From Chinchilla lanigera (Eukaryota; Chordata; Mammalia; Rodentia; Chinchillidae): a stretch of 64,000 nucleotides of DNA. Positions 12,255-24,213 of the stretch are shown here, in pieces. The notes below the pieces were generated by a model, which had not been told where the DNA came from, made no database searches, and saw only the letters and a program-made list of their open reading frames with translations. Position numbers and translations under genes: made by a program. Position 1 is the stretch's first letter; each line of letters opens with the position of its first letter. Location: the NCBI RefSeq assembly GCF_000276665.1, contig NW_004955472.1, forward strand, positions 3,910,884 through 3,974,883, written 5' to 3'.

Positions 12255-12339
12255 CTTCTTTTATTTGGTATTGATGATGGAATTCAGGACCTTGCGCTTG
12301 CCAGGCAGGCACTGTGCTACTGAGCTATAGCACTGGCCC
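12255..12339 (-). mobile_element. ID SINE, minus strand, diverged
   Basis: ACCTTGCGCTTGCCAGGCAG followed by GTGCTACTGAGCTATAGCAC and GGCCC, preceded by a T-rich tract, is the antisense of an ID with several changes. The 3' end sequence is altered (GGTATTGATGATGG). Confidence 0.85.
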
Positions 12340-12354
12340 TTAGACTGATATTTA

Positions 12355-12690
12355 AATGAATTTAATATATTTTTCTAACAAAGTGTAAAATTTTACATTT
12401 CCCTTTTCTAATTACAAATATATGGTATTTCCTTTGTTCTGTTGCTCATTTACATATCTACATATATTGCTTCAATGCTGGTACTTTTCTATAAATCTCA
12501 CTGTTTATTTTCATTTTAGTTACATTTTGGTGAGAGAACATGTTTCAATATTTGAAATAACTTACTGAGAATACCTTATGACTCAGCTTGTATTCTATTT
12601 TTACTTGAATGGAATGAGTATTCTACAATTACTTGATGTAATGTTTAATAAAATTAATTTATATTTCCTTACTTATATGAAACATATATC
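12355..12690 (-). mobile_element. LINE-1 ORF2 fragment, antisense
   Basis: The phrase 'TTTTAGTTACATTTTGGTGA' with GAGAACATGTTTCAATATTT, followed by a weakened TGGAATGAGTATTCTACAAT, follows the antisense of an L1 ORF2 region present in all mammals. It abuts the ID copy on its left. The fragment is stop-ridden and inert. Confidence 0.65.
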
Positions 12691-13505
12691 TTATATGTTA
12701 TCATGTTTATCACAATGTTTTCCAATGATTTATATAATTTATTCTTTTCAGCTTAATATCCACCACTGATGGAAGTTTGCTAAAAATACCCAAATGCTAC
12801 TGAATGCCCCCTTACACCCAGTCCTGCCGAGGTTGCTTTGTGGCTTTGCATCACTGTACCTAGGTGTATACTTTCAGGGAGACAAAATTAAAGTCAGAAT
12901 CTCCTGCTGACAGACAAGACCTAATCACAAAGTAGAAAGGAAAAGTTATATTTTTGAGTAAATCTCAGTTCCATGTATAGCATGATCCACAAGCAATTCA
13001 CAGAGATTAAAAGACAAAAAAACTCTTATTTTTATAGAGTCATGCCAATCTAATTTATTTCACAATGTTCTGAAAAGAAATGATCACGGTGTACTCAAAT
13101 AAGAACTTATTTGTACCACTTTTCAATGCAGTTCATACAAAATTCATTGATGTCAGTATTTGTTAATTGCTTTTATCTAAAGGAAAATTATAATTCTCTT
13201 ATCTTTATGCCAGGACGTAGGTTTCTCACTTGGAGCCAGCTGAAATCAGTCCCTTATCCTCTCAAGAAGACGAGAGAAACACTCTTTATTTCATTTTGCT
13301 TCACTGGTAAGTTTTTCTTGTTTTTTGAATTGAAATAAAAATTGTACGTATTTATGAATTAGTGTGTTATGTTTTAGTGCATGCATAAATCATACAATGT
13401 TTAAATTGCATTTCTTCTGGTGAAAACATTCACCCCTTCCATTTTTTGGACTTATCTAGCTAAGACTAGCTGTTCTCTACCGTTTCCTCATACTTCTGTT
13501 TCCCT
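12691..13505. other. Unassigned sequence
   Basis: AT-rich, with several short open frames (63-75 codons) that have no recognised product. The frame at 13111-13338 ends in a run of aromatic codons typical of T-rich noncoding DNA. Confidence 0.4.
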
Positions 13506-13509
13506 AATT

Positions 13510-13605
13510 GTGAAATTGTCCAGATTGGATTTAAATCTGAGATCCTCCTGCCTCACCCTACCAGAGTTCTGGGATTATAGGAACGTGACATCATGTCTGA
13601 CTCAA
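13510..13605 (-). mobile_element. B1 SINE fragment, minus strand
   Basis: AGATCCTCCTGCCTCACCCT and AGAGTTCTGGGATTATAGGA are the antisense of the 5' half of B1. The 3' half is missing or too diverged. Confidence 0.65.
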
Positions 13606-14281
13606 GGCTATTTTGATTTTTTCATTTCTTTATTGGATAATATTTGTGTTACATAGTGGACATTTTCTCTGATACAGTATGAACTTGGGCTTCTTTTTCA
13701 TTCTTCTGGTAACAGTCTTAAAGGGGGTAACTGTGGATGCCTGTTCACTTAGTTTTGTTTTATTAGGGTGGTTCTATCTTAAGTGGCCCCAAATCCGACC
13801 ATGAATTCCCAGTGTGGGGATACAAATTTTGTATCTAAGACAGTACTGTTAATACTGGCAACAGAAGACAGGGGGGATTTCCTTAACGCTTTTACCTTAA
13901 GGGAATCGTATCCTCTCTGTGGTGGGCATAAACTTAAATGTTTGCGTTTCATACATTGTTTTTCGTTGACCTACTTAGGATCTTGCTGACATACAAACTT
14001 TTCAGGCATTAGCCAAGAACTGAGCAGTTTTTACACAGATGTAGGGGTTCTCTCTGGTATGATTTGGTCTTTCCCCTGATTTATGTAGCGGATTTCCACA
14101 TGGTCAGGGGGTCCCACTTGTTTATGATAAGAGGCCAACCAGGCTCGTGGCTTGAATCCTACAGAGAGAGAACTCCACAGACCACGAGGTTCCCTCTGTG
14201 CAAAACCCATGAAACCTGGGGCCTCACATGCATGCATTCTTTCGTCTGCTGTCAAACTGCCTTCCATCTTGGATTTTTTGG
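13606..14281. other. Unassigned sequence
   Basis: About 0.7 kb between two B1 copies. The 14064-14621 open frame (185 codons) begins here but runs through the antisense B1 and its poly(T), so it is not a gene. Confidence 0.45.
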
Positions 14282-14438
14282 TTTTTTTTTTTTTTTTTTT
14301 TTTGAGGCAAGGTCTCACCCTCTAATTCAGGCTGGCCTTGAACTCACTATGGAGACCAGGCTGCCCTTGACTTGCGGCAATCCTTCTGACTCAGCCTCCC
14401 AGATATTGAGACCTCAGGTATGCAGCACCATGCTTGCT
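14282..14438 (-). mobile_element. B1 SINE, minus strand, near full length
   Basis: A poly(T) run (the A tail) is followed by TTGAGGCAAGGTCTCACCCT, AGGCTGGCCTTGAACTCACT, a second GGAGACCAGGCTGCCCTTGA unit, then GACTCAGCCTCCCAGATATT. The repeated GGCTGCC/GGCTGGCC unit fits the internal duplication of B1. The long tail suggests moderate age. Confidence 0.9.
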
Positions 14439-17400
14439 GGGGCCTTCCTTTGTGATCTGTGCTGTTTACTACCCCATCACTTCAAAACGCTCCCTGTTCA
14501 GGTAATAACAATCATTAAAAGGAGTATAACTCTGATAAATGCTGCTTCATTATCACCAGAACTGGAATTTCATGTTTTTATTTTCTCTGTGTATAGAGAT
14601 ACACTTTTTAAAAATGTTTAATAATGCAATTCAGTTATAGAAAGGTTTCCTGTGTAAAGTTTTTATACTTATATCCATATCTAAAGATTCTTCTTCTTTT
14701 TTTTTTAAGTGTTCCATCTTTGTAGTATTTTGGTCTCTTTAATAATACTTGAATTTTTAGGATGTTACAATTTTAACAGTCATTTGATTCTATATTGGAA
14801 TTTTAAACAGATCCACGGTCATGAATTTCTAGTTACAATTTTCAGAAATGCTTGCTTTTGCTTTTCATGTGCAAAGAGGGATGCATATTTTTATTTCCAC
14901 CAGCAGTTTAGTCCCAGTAACAGCTTTAAAGGTTCAGGTTCACTTTGAATTCAAGCAGATAAACTGCCCAGTCTACTATTCAATGTACATGTAATTAAAC
15001 TCCCGGATAGAGCATATTAGTTCATTCCAGAAGATGTTACTCAAGCAGATGAATATATATTAGAAGCAAAAGACAACAGAAAAAAATTACAGAGAAGAGT
15101 CAAAATGTTACCCAGAAACTAACAAATTGTTGAGTCATGCATTTTCACATTAGAAAGCAAAAGAATTAAAATAAAGTAAGTAAAATATAGGGAGGATATT
15201 TGCTTAACTAACACGAAAACTGAAAAAGAATTTAAAAGCAAGGGTTTTATATGTGGACATGATATACAGTCAACAAAGTTTTAGTATGCTTCTTATTTTA
15301 TCCAAACAGCTGTTGGTCTGGTTCAACTGTCACATGGTAAGCATATTACTGGACTTACAGGCCATGCCAGGTCCCTCTTCAGCATGCTCAGAGAAGGACA
15401 GTGAAAGCAAAGAAACATGACCAGCATGCTATTCCAAACTATTTAAAAGCTCACCCTTCAGATACTAGCTCATAACCCCTCTACGTAAGTCCGAGCAAAT
15501 ATCATCTCCTAGGTGTCTAAGATGAGTACAGCCGTAGCCCTTCATAAGTGCCCTTCACATGTATAGTAAAAAAAGTACAAATAAATCATGCGATAGTTTT
15601 TGTTTTACTTATTCTGTCAGTCAGTGTTTTTTTTTTTTTTTCTTTTTCTTCCAGGATTAAGAAACATACACATGAATTTTGTACATGGCTTCTTAACTAC
15701 TTTGAGTCTTCCCAGATGTTCCAGGGAAATGGAGAAGTAGGAACAACATTACAGATTTCTAAAACTAGATTAGATCTAATTGTGGCTAATTGAAGGTAGA
15801 AGTCATCTATCCATCCATGCAAATATCAAGCATTACCATAAAAACAAATGAGGAAACTGAAAGGCAATTGTTTCCTAATAAAACGTGCGTTGTAGAACTT
15901 AATGCGCTATTCTTTGCCAAAAGCGAAAGATCCTCAACTGTCCTTATCTGCAAAGGACTGCAGATTGAAGACCGGCTCTCAGCTCACAGTGTGAGGTAAA
16001 CGTTCCAGAGAGCGAGGTACTCCTGGGCTACAGGAGAAGGGTGAGAGATGGAAACTATCAATTCCATATTTTTTGCTTTTTCAAATGGACATTTATTAAG
16101 CAAATCAGCGCTTCTGAACGTTAATGTGATAGTCAAAGTGAAAGGGTAACTCCTTTGTGGCATTGGTTACGATGGCAGACTGACGTACTTGGTTTGATTT
16201 CCATAATCACGAAGAGCAAAGATTAAGAACATACAAGAGAAGCAGGCAGCCCGAGTTGAGCCTTGGTTTGTTACATCTCGTGTCACTATCTGCACAATTC
16301 TCATGTCTCTTCTTACACTGCCATTTGAAGCACTTTATGTTGGAACTGTAATAGGACTTGGCGAGCTATTCAGCTTAATTTGCTGTATTTTTTCTACTCA
16401 TTTCCTTTCATTTTTAAAATGGCATTAACTCACATATAACTGGCTCACGCTCTTACAGTTTTTACTTTGTTGTCACTGTTCTTTTATTTTTTAGCATTAT
16501 GTGTTAACCAGTTTTGATACATCCAAAATCTACCCATTCTTCATGACCTAGGCCAAATTCTTGCTACCCTCTAGACAATTATCCAAGACAAATGTGTAAT
16601 TTCTCATTTTGGAACAATAATGAATTTATTAAAAGGATCTTTTAACACCTAAAAAATGTTCTTGAGTTATAATAAAAACTGAGTCATTGCTCCCTTGTCT
16701 ATACATATAATAGTCCTTAATATCATATAATGGTATCTCAGTGATAAAGTGATCAGTAGCTACTATTGACAAGTTATCTGGTTGTACCAGAGAGAAGGAG
16801 AATTCATAGTTATTAAAGAATGTTACTGAGGACTCACAAGTCACTCATGGCATCTGGATTGAAAGGAAATGTCCAAAGAACTCTTGGGATTCTCTATAAA
16901 CTGATCTTAGCTTCCAAATTGCAACCAAAACACTGAAGGAAGTCAAGCAACAATTAGGGCCTCCTGAGTCAACTCGGCACTATTTTGCCAAATTGTTACA
17001 CACATGCTTATAAACGGGTATAAGATTTTAAGGATACATATAGATTTCTTTTTTTCTGAAATCTGATTCCTAATGCTCACATGGGAGTCATATTAGTATA
17101 ATTTCCAGATTCCATGTGGTTAGCGTTAGTGGTTTTTCTCTAAGAATTTTGTTTCTTCTGTTGTGCTTTTAATACAATCAGCAGAAAAGATTCTCACCCG
17201 CTTTTGTCTTAGGGCTTCTAAAACAAGCTGACATTGGTTTGGTTTGCAAGTATGCATATGTATATATTTTTTTAATTTAGAAGATTTGTGTTTTCTGTCA
17301 ATACTAGGTTACTGGCAAAATCATAGTTTATTGATATATTCTTCAAATGCATTTTACTCCTTGGCCAAATGTTCATAATTATGAAGAGTATGAATTTATA

Positions 17401-18352
17401 ATACTTGTTTCTATAAATTTATAGTGAGATTTCTAGTATCAGCAGTATAAGAAATTAATAAAATTATTTTATTTAAATACCAGAGTTTGTTCTATAAATT
17501 TTATGCTTTTTTCCGAGTTGAAATTTTTTAGAATGTAAACATATTATATTTAAAATAAACCTTGAAAAGGGAGGGAAACTTAGCAAATGTTTAGCCAGGT
17601 TCACCAATTTTACAGATAAAGAAAATAAGTTTTGTCCGTAGCAAAATTAACACTATCAATTATGTAATTAATTTATTACTATTATATTCAAAACTCTTTT
17701 TTAAATTCCATGCTCATTCTCAGTTGTTTAACTTGTATTTAATATTTTAGTATGAATCTCTTTGATTATCAGTAATCTCCTGTCTTTTGAACGTAATGTA
17801 CCCCATTGGGATTTTTGGATTTGACTTGGTTGTGCTTTATAATAAGTGATTTCCTTTCAGTGGAGCTGGTATTTAGAAATGCTAATTTTAAACAGGTGGA
17901 TTAATTTTAATTTCAAATTTATGATCAATTCTTAAACTGATGATAATTAAGACAATTATCATTTTCTTCAGTAATTAGTTATCATGTTATTGTTAGATAT
18001 GTCTCTGATGCAAAATACAAGGTTGCCATAAGAATTTCTTTGTTTATAACATGCTGTATTCTATAACCATAGATTCTTCAGAGAGATTAAAGACACACTC
18101 TTGACAAAACATTCGTAACTTGTGTTGGGCTCTGTTTTGAAACCCTTCTGTGAGGCTTTGTGCATGGTATGACTTTTCTGGTATAAAAAGTAATTGAGTT
18201 GATTGTTTAAATTTAGATTCCTGGGTCTCATTTTAAATTGACTAAATAAAATATCTATAGGTGGTGTCAAAACATCTACATTATGATTAATAAATAAAGG
18301 TATTCATTGCCACAATAAAAAATAAAGACTTGTCATTGTGGTTGCCTAACTA
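14439..18352. other. Long AT-rich stretch without assigned gene
   Basis: Almost 4 kb with no recognised SINE or LTR. A TTTTTTTTTTTTTTCTTTTT tract sits near 15630. The ORFs at 14709-14948, 15548-15793, 15790-15999, 16629-16844 and 18061-18270 are 69-81 codons long and carry no known domain. Conserved noncoding elements could lie here but cannot be told from one sequence. Confidence 0.45.
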
Positions 18353-18420
18353 GGTGATTATGAAATTTTTTTTTTTGTTTGTTTGTTTTTTTTTTTTTTT
18401 GTTTGGTGATTATGAAATTT
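18353..18420 (-). repeat. Poly(T) tract flanked by a perfect 16-bp direct repeat
   Basis: GGTGATTATGAAATTT occurs at 18353-18368 and again at 18405-18420. Between them lie only T runs broken by GTTTGTTTG units. This is what remains when reverse transcription of a retrotransposon stops inside the A tail. The AAACAAAC pattern on the minus strand resembles tails of ID copies in this window, for example near 48.0 kb. Confidence 0.85.
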
Positions 18421-18819
18421 AAGTAAAGGTTTCATTAACGAATTTCTGGGTCAGAATTTAACATAGGGTAAAAGTCCTTTCCCAGAGTTCATTTGCATTT
18501 GGTCCAAGTCTCGTATCTGGATTTGGCCCTTGATTTGAAATCCGTGTGAAGGTAAGAAAGGTCAGGCAGGGGTCATATAAAAAGAGAATTAATGCCAATA
18601 ATGGCTCCTTTTCCCCACCTCACTTAGAAGGTTCACCCTTTAGAAATATGACAGGTTATTTTCTCTTCTTTAAACTGCATTGTTGTGCCCAGTCACTTGG
18701 GCTAAATTTAGACTGTAACATCAGGTGTTGTTAATTTCAGGTATTGTTTTGTATTGTAAATTCATGAAGCTTTCAAGGTTTACAAAGAGACAGAGAAATA
18801 CTGCCTTACCTCATTCACT

Positions 18820-20560
18820 CATTTGTTTAATACCTATTTACTGGAACCTGTGGGGAGCTGGAAATGGAACAGTGGAAAACTCATAAATTTAACCTTATGA
18901 AAATTACAGTGTCCACAGCTGGAGGTACAATAAACGTAGCTCTGAGTTGGCACATTTAAGTAAAGACTAAGGCGATGAGAAGATAAGGTGCATCTTATTT
19001 TCTGGAATACCTGGATATCTGGAAGAAAGTTATTCTTTGTAAGGAGAACAGCAAAAGCAGGCAGTGGTAGGGGAAGCTTTCTGGATACCCTTGAGAAGTA
19101 GTAATCCAAGCTAAAATAAAATGATCTGGAGATATTAGCTATATCAGAGACATAATGGGGCGGAGTTAAAAGGACACTGAAATAACTATTTTAAGAAGTT
19201 TATGTTTTGTTCTGAGTAAAATATGAAGTCTGTAAAAGTTTTAAGCAGAGTACTGATACAAGTTAAGAATTTACTGTAGATGTCATGCTTCCTAGACTTA
19301 AAGTAAAAGGAAGAGAGCATGGTGATCTATAGCTGTAATTTAGATTAGTAATGATATTAAGTGGGACAGGTTAGTATTAGGGAAGGTGGCAATATCTGGT
19401 CAGACTGTAAGTTTGCTTTGAATGTAAAATGAATATGACTTGGTGGTGGATTTTTTACACGGACTAAGGAGAAGGAAAAAAAGGGAAACATTAACTCCAA
19501 GCTTTTGGGTTAAACAACAGGAGGATTATAATGAATAAAGACAGGAGAGAAGGTCAAGATTTTATATCTGTAAATCTTAAATTGGTTAAATTTATACACC
19601 ACTTAGACATCCAAATTGAGAAATAAGCAGTTAAATTCAAATTTCTTAATGAAACAGAGCTTGCCCAGAGACACACATGTGTAGCCGTCCGTATCTAGAT
19701 AATACATAACACTAAGGACGAGGATTAAGTCCCCAAAGAGACCAAAGGTTTTGCCCTGGGGTACCTAAATTTCAAGAGCCTGGCAAATGAAGAGAAGCCC
19801 TCAAATGAGTCTGGATGCATTCAGCTAGTGAAATAAAGATATATCCAAAAGTGTCCTGGATGTCAAGTGAAATGCTTCAAGGCAAAGAGTGAGAGATTCA
19901 TCAGAACCTTCTGAGAAGTACAGTGACATGAGCTCAATAATTGACCATTAGATCTACTAGTGTAAAGGTCACTGATAATTGCAGTCGTTTGTAAAGAGGA
20001 AATGATACAGGAGGGAGGATGGAATTATTTCAATAAAGGCCTTGAATGAGGTTAATTATACAAAAGAGGTTCCATCAGCCCATTCAGCAGTCTGGGCAAA
20101 TCACCAAAACTGACTGGCCATCCATCAGTTTGCCCAAAACTGTCCCAATTTACCCGAGGCAGTCAGGATTTGTGCCCCTGATGATTACTAATTACACCAC
20201 TTTTCATTTTCAAGTGTACCAATTCTGACATTAAAATATGTGATCGTATTACCTGTGAAAATAACCAAGGTCAGTCAGTAGGATCTTGCTCTTCCCCTGC
20301 AATACCTGAGTACAATGAAGCAGCTATGGAAAGAGTGGAGGTTTGGATTTAATCACATTTTTCAGTACCTTTAGATGGAGAAAGGGAATGAAGAGATTGT
20401 ACAGTATGTAGATTTATACACTGAGATTATACAGTATGTAGAATTATTGGAATGCTTAACGAAGGAGAGGAAATAGGAGGATGAGAGGGAGTAAAGAGGA
20501 TGATATCAGGAGGTCGTAGGCTCCAGTGGGATGGAGCTTCTCTTGGATTTGTTGAACCAG
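18820..20560 (+). mobile_element. Ancient LINE 3' region, about 1.7 kb
   Basis: A collinear series of phrases resembles the long 3' region of an old mammalian LINE: CATTCACTCATTTGTTTAAT with TGGAACAGTGG near 18.8 kb, a TTTTGTTCTGAGTAAAATAT piece near 19.2 kb, TTAACTCCAAGCTTTTGGGT near 19.5 kb, CTTAGACATCCAAATTGAGA near 19.6 kb, GCCCTGGGGTACCT near 19.75 kb and ATTGACCATTAGATCTACTA near 19.94 kb. I place it among old L1M-type elements, but the exact subfamily needs RepeatMasker. No ORF survives. The plus-strand 30-bp duplication at 20.4 kb lies inside it. Confidence 0.6.
20393..20442 (+). repeat. Short tandem duplication, period 30 bp
   Basis: GAGATTGTACAGTATGTAGA at 20393 recurs as GAGATTATACAGTATGTAGA at 20423, with one change over 20 bases. 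Its small size suggests replication slippage. Confidence 0.85.
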
Positions 20561-21520
20561 GACTGAGAACAAAGGAAAATGAAATGCTGGTAACTGAGGC
20601 AACCGGATCACTGACAGTGACAGAAATGATAAGTCTGTGCCTGACCATGAAAGGAAAAGGTAAAATCAGGCAGAGAACAAAATAGTAGGAAGAGAGAAGA
20701 CGAAGACTGAGAAATCAGAGTCCTGCAGGGCTCACTTTGATCGGTATGATGTCACAGACAAATAAGACGTTATGTAAGGAGAGAAAGACAGTGATTCAGA
20801 AGTTAATACATTGAGGAATGAGGAAGGAAGTGGTCTTGAACTCTGTTGCTGACCTACCTTAAAAGGAACACTTGATGTTAATCCTAGGACATGGAATTCT
20901 AAACTAGATGATTTTATAAAGAAAGTAGATTAAGTGACCTTCATTAAATTAAAAAAAGTTAAAGGACATTGTCCTACCTCTAATCATAGCAAGAAAACAT
21001 AGCACCAGAGAAAGAGTATTCAACACTGAAGGGCCCTAGTGCAGGCAGTGCCTTCCCATAAAATCCTAGCTCTCAGGTAATCTAAGGACTGAAAAGAATT
21101 ATTAAAGGAGTAATTCAAGAACGTAGGAGGGTTTTGCCAGTGATGTGGCCCAAGTTCCTGAACATGCGACGGAAAATCAGTGTCAAAGGATGGAGCATGG
21201 GTTTGAAAAGAAAATTTACAGGAACAAACGAGGACCACAGGTAGAGGGTGGGGAGCGGCAGGGAGCTGGGATCTCATGGGGTAGCTTGTATAAACAGAGA
21301 TGCAGCCTGCCAGGCGTTGATCTAGCAGCTTTCGAAGTTAGTACCACCGACAGCTGTGCTAGTGCTGAGCAGGCGGGGCTGAGAGGCGCTCCAGAGCTGT
21401 GATGAGCGACGCCCTCCGGAAGTCCCTTCTTGACTTTGGTGGTGGATATCCACAAAAGAAAGGCCCGGGGAAGTGGCTTTAGTTCTATAAGCTCTGGCTG
21501 CATACGCCCCAGCTGGAATG
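20561..21520. other. Unassigned, moderately GC-rich sequence
   Basis: About 1 kb. The part from 21140 to 21480 is GC-richer and has overlapping open frames on both strands (85-95 codons), none with a known domain. It may be the end of the LINE on its left plus an older LTR directly before the one that starts at 21521. Confidence 0.4.
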
Positions 21521-21875
21521 TGTTAGTTAATCTTGACTGTCAACCTGACTGAATTCAGAGAGGCCTGGAGACGTGATTGGACGGTGAGCCGAATGGGTTT
21601 AGGAGACGGGTCTAGACGGAAGAAGTGGGTCAAGGAGGCCCTTGCTCTCCCTGCCTGGTTCTCTGCCCTCTGTTCTCTGGCTCTTCCCTCCTTCTGCTTC
21701 CCAGACGACACAAATAAAACAGCTTCCCGGGCCACACTACTCCACCGCCTTCTTTGTACTTTGGGGTCAGGCAGTCGTGGATTGAAACTTCTGAAATTGT
21801 GAGGCAAAATAAACTTCTCTTTTACATTATGGATGTAAGTTTTGTGCTAACAATGAGAACCTGACTATTTAGACA
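21521..21875 (+). mobile_element. ERVL-like LTR, about 355 bp
   Basis: It begins TGTTAGTTAATCTTGACTGT followed by CAACCTGACTGAATTCAGAG and ends in GAGAACCTGACTATTTAGAC, echoing the common ERVL LTR pattern (start: TTAAT..TGTCAACTTGACTG; end: GAGAACCCTGACTAATACA). An AATAAA signal lies at about 21713 and AAAATAAACTTCTC near 21806. Open frames on both strands across it are shadows of composition. No target duplication could be confirmed. Confidence 0.65.
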
Positions 21876-22539
21876 CTCTGACGAACCTAAAAGTGTATTA
21901 AACTTTCTGTCAATGCAGAGAACCCAGCAATAAATACAGAAGAGAGACAGCTCAGTTCAAGCGCGTGGGACTTCCACCTAATACTAACGCGAGTACATCT
22001 CAGCTGAAACGAAACTGAAAAGTGTAACTTACAACATCAACAGCAATAGCAAGAATCAGAATCAGATTATTTTAACACACTAAAATTTAATAAAATTTTC
22101 CTTCTGGACATGAGATAGTACTTGTTACTGAACTAAATCTCCTAACCTGAGCAACTAGATCTTTGGGCAAAATATAGGAAGTAGATGCTTTTAGATATTA
22201 AGCAGCATGCAACATAGAGATGAGATGTCTGAGAGAAGTTACCCGGATGTGACCCACATGGTTTTGATTGACATCCAGTCCTAGGACGGGATCCCATGTA
22301 GAGCATAATGCCCTGGCTGAGCTAAAGAGACAACCTGAAATCTGGTGAGGCCAAGGTGGAATTAGTAAAACATGGCATCTTTGAAGAAAATGCTACCTAC
22401 GAACTGTTTCCAGAAACTGATGTGGATCTCTTGAGTATTTGATTGAATTCTAGGCTGTATGTGTGAGACTCTATCTTAGTAGGCAGGAAAACACTACTGA
22501 AGGGATATAAACTGAGTAATTTAAGGAGGTTGCAAAGTA
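21876..22539. other. Unassigned sequence
   Basis: About 660 bp. No repeat family recognised; no open frame of note. Confidence 0.4.
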
Positions 22540-23060
22540 TTGGAAATTATTAGATTTTCAACAAGTCAGGAAAAAGAAAATTACAAACACACAAGGCATT
22601 CAGAATAAATTTATGGTTAAAAATTTCCCATAAAGTCATGGGTCAATACAGCTTCCCTAGAGAAACCATTCTAAACTTTGCTAATCCTGTTGTTTTTTTT
22701 TTTGAAATGAATCTTAAACGTTTCAAAATAAGTAACAGCAAATTATTCATAATATCTTCTAACTAATAGACCAGGAAACAATCTATAACTTATTTGCTCA
22801 GGTTAATATGGCCTTAATGACAAATCAGGTGAAGATAGCATGAAAGAAAACTGCAGATCAATATTTCTTATTAAAAAATAGATGTAAAAATCACTAGCAG
22901 AATATTAAGTCAAATTCAGAAATAGCTGAACATGATAACACATTGTGGCCAAATGTAGTCAATTTCCATAATGCAAGGCTGATTCAAAATTTGAAAATCA
23001 ATGCTATTTATCATCTGCAGGCTATAGGATTAACCAACATTTTAACAGAATTTTAAATTA
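22540..23060 (+). mobile_element. LINE-1 ORF2 fragment, sense, decayed
   Basis: Near 22.87 kb AAAAATAGATGTAAAAATCA is followed by CTAGCAGAATATTAAGTCAA; near 22.97 kb come ATAATGCAAGGCTGATTCAA and TTTGAAAATCAATGCTATTT. These follow the reverse transcriptase region of L1 ORF2, coding for the conserved 'nadgKIlankIL' and 'G.Q.gFiP' neighbourhood. The reading frame is broken many times. A poly(T) stretch at 22691-22702 interrupts it. Confidence 0.7.
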
Positions 23061-23289
23061 AACACTATTTTGCTCCTTTCCATAACTCTTTTCTTTTTGA
23101 AATTTATTTCCTCAACTTCTGGCTATTTAGGAAGTTCTCACCTCTTTCCTTTCATATTTCAAGTCAATGAAGCTGAGTGACAGCCACCTCCTAACACCCA
23201 TTGTCTTAGAATACTCTCATGAAAAAATACATAAATTTACATTTACCAAGAGTGGTTCCACAGTTGGTAGAATTTTACATTGCCATCAA

Positions 23290-23814
23290 GATAATTGCCC
23301 TGAAGTATAACCTGTGTAACCCTGTGGTGGTGAATATGATGACATATCACTTCTTGGCTTAGGCTATATCGCATAAAATAGTTAACTTTAAGAAGAGAAG
23401 GTTATTCTTAGAGGGTCTGACCTTATCAGATAAGCCTTTTCAGAAGACTGGAAGTGCCTTCTGGTGGAGAAGATTTGAATTGTAAGGGAGATTTCAGAAC
23501 CAAAAGTCCTTCACTGTTGATGTTCCACATGAAAAGGAGGTATGTGGCTAGGACACAAAACCAAAATTTAGAAGTCAGAGAAAGTCCCAAAGGACAACCA
23601 GCAAGGCATTAACTTTCTCCAAAGTTTGAATGAACCTGAAAGAGAACGCTGAGCCCCAAATGAGGATACAAGAGGCTAATGCTTTGATATCAATCTTCTG
23701 AAAGCCTAAACACAGTCCATTCATTCTGTGCTTGCACTTCTGACCTTCAGACCAGAAAGGTTATGAGTATATGTTGGTGTAAGCTGCTATATTCATGGTG
23801 ATTTGTTATATAGT
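23290..23814 (+). mobile_element. MLT1-type (MaLR) LTR, left part, split by a younger LTR
   Basis: Collinear with MLT1: GGGTCTGACCTTATCAGATA, CCAGCAAGGCATTAACTTTC, CTGAAAGAGAACGCTGAGCC-like interior, then TTCTGACCTTCAGACCAGAA and the terminal GGTGATTTGTTATATAG. The last bases continue on the other side of the inserted LTR at 24193 (ATAGCAACAGAAAACTAACA), as expected of an MLT1 end (TTTGTTATAGCAGC..AGAAAACTAATAC). Confidence 0.75.
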
Positions 23815-24192
23815 TGTCTTAGTTACTTTTCTCTTTGCTGAGACAAAATACCAGACACCAAAGGTGAAAGGAGAAAAGGTTTATTTAGTTCACAGTTTGT
23901 AGAGATTTCAGTCCATAATCAGCCAGCTCTAAGGCAAGGTGGCTTGGCAGAGGGGCAACCATTAGGGCAGCAGAGGACAGCAAAAACAACAAGAGGAGGA
24001 GGGCAGAGCAAGCTTCTTTCTGTCCCTGACATTGTACGCAGGCTACCCACCCTAGGGCAGGTGCAACCCTCACACCTAAATCCCAGCATTAGACCATGAA
24101 TCAGTCACAAACTGTAGATTCAGCTGCCTTTGAAAAGCCTACCCCCACACCACATGAGGGTAGGCAGGGGGCATCCAGACACAGCCATAACA
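23815..24192 (-). mobile_element. Solo LTR, MaLR-like, inserted into an MLT1 LTR
   Basis: It starts TGTCTTAGTTACTTTTCTCT and ends CAGCCATAACA. Read on the minus strand, its end matches the LTRs at 4.9 and 27.7 kb (AGTCCATAATCAGCC on the plus strand here versus the same order, inverted, in the others). Flanks ATAGT (23810-23814) and ATAGC (24193-24197) fit a 5-bp target duplication with one change. The 378-bp length is close to the 354- and 363-bp siblings. It lies within the terminal bases of an older MLT1. Confidence 0.85.
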
Positions 24193-24213
24193 ATAGCAAC
24201 AGAAAACTAACAC
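24193..24213 (+). mobile_element. MLT1 LTR, right remnant
   Basis: ATAGCAACAGAAAACTAACA completes the MLT1 end interrupted at 23814. Small but decisive for the nesting order. Confidence 0.65.

Noticed and set aside
14064..14621. Longest open frame in the window (185 codons, plus strand)
   Set aside because: It reads straight through an antisense B1 and its poly(T), giving a poly-F run; it is not a gene.
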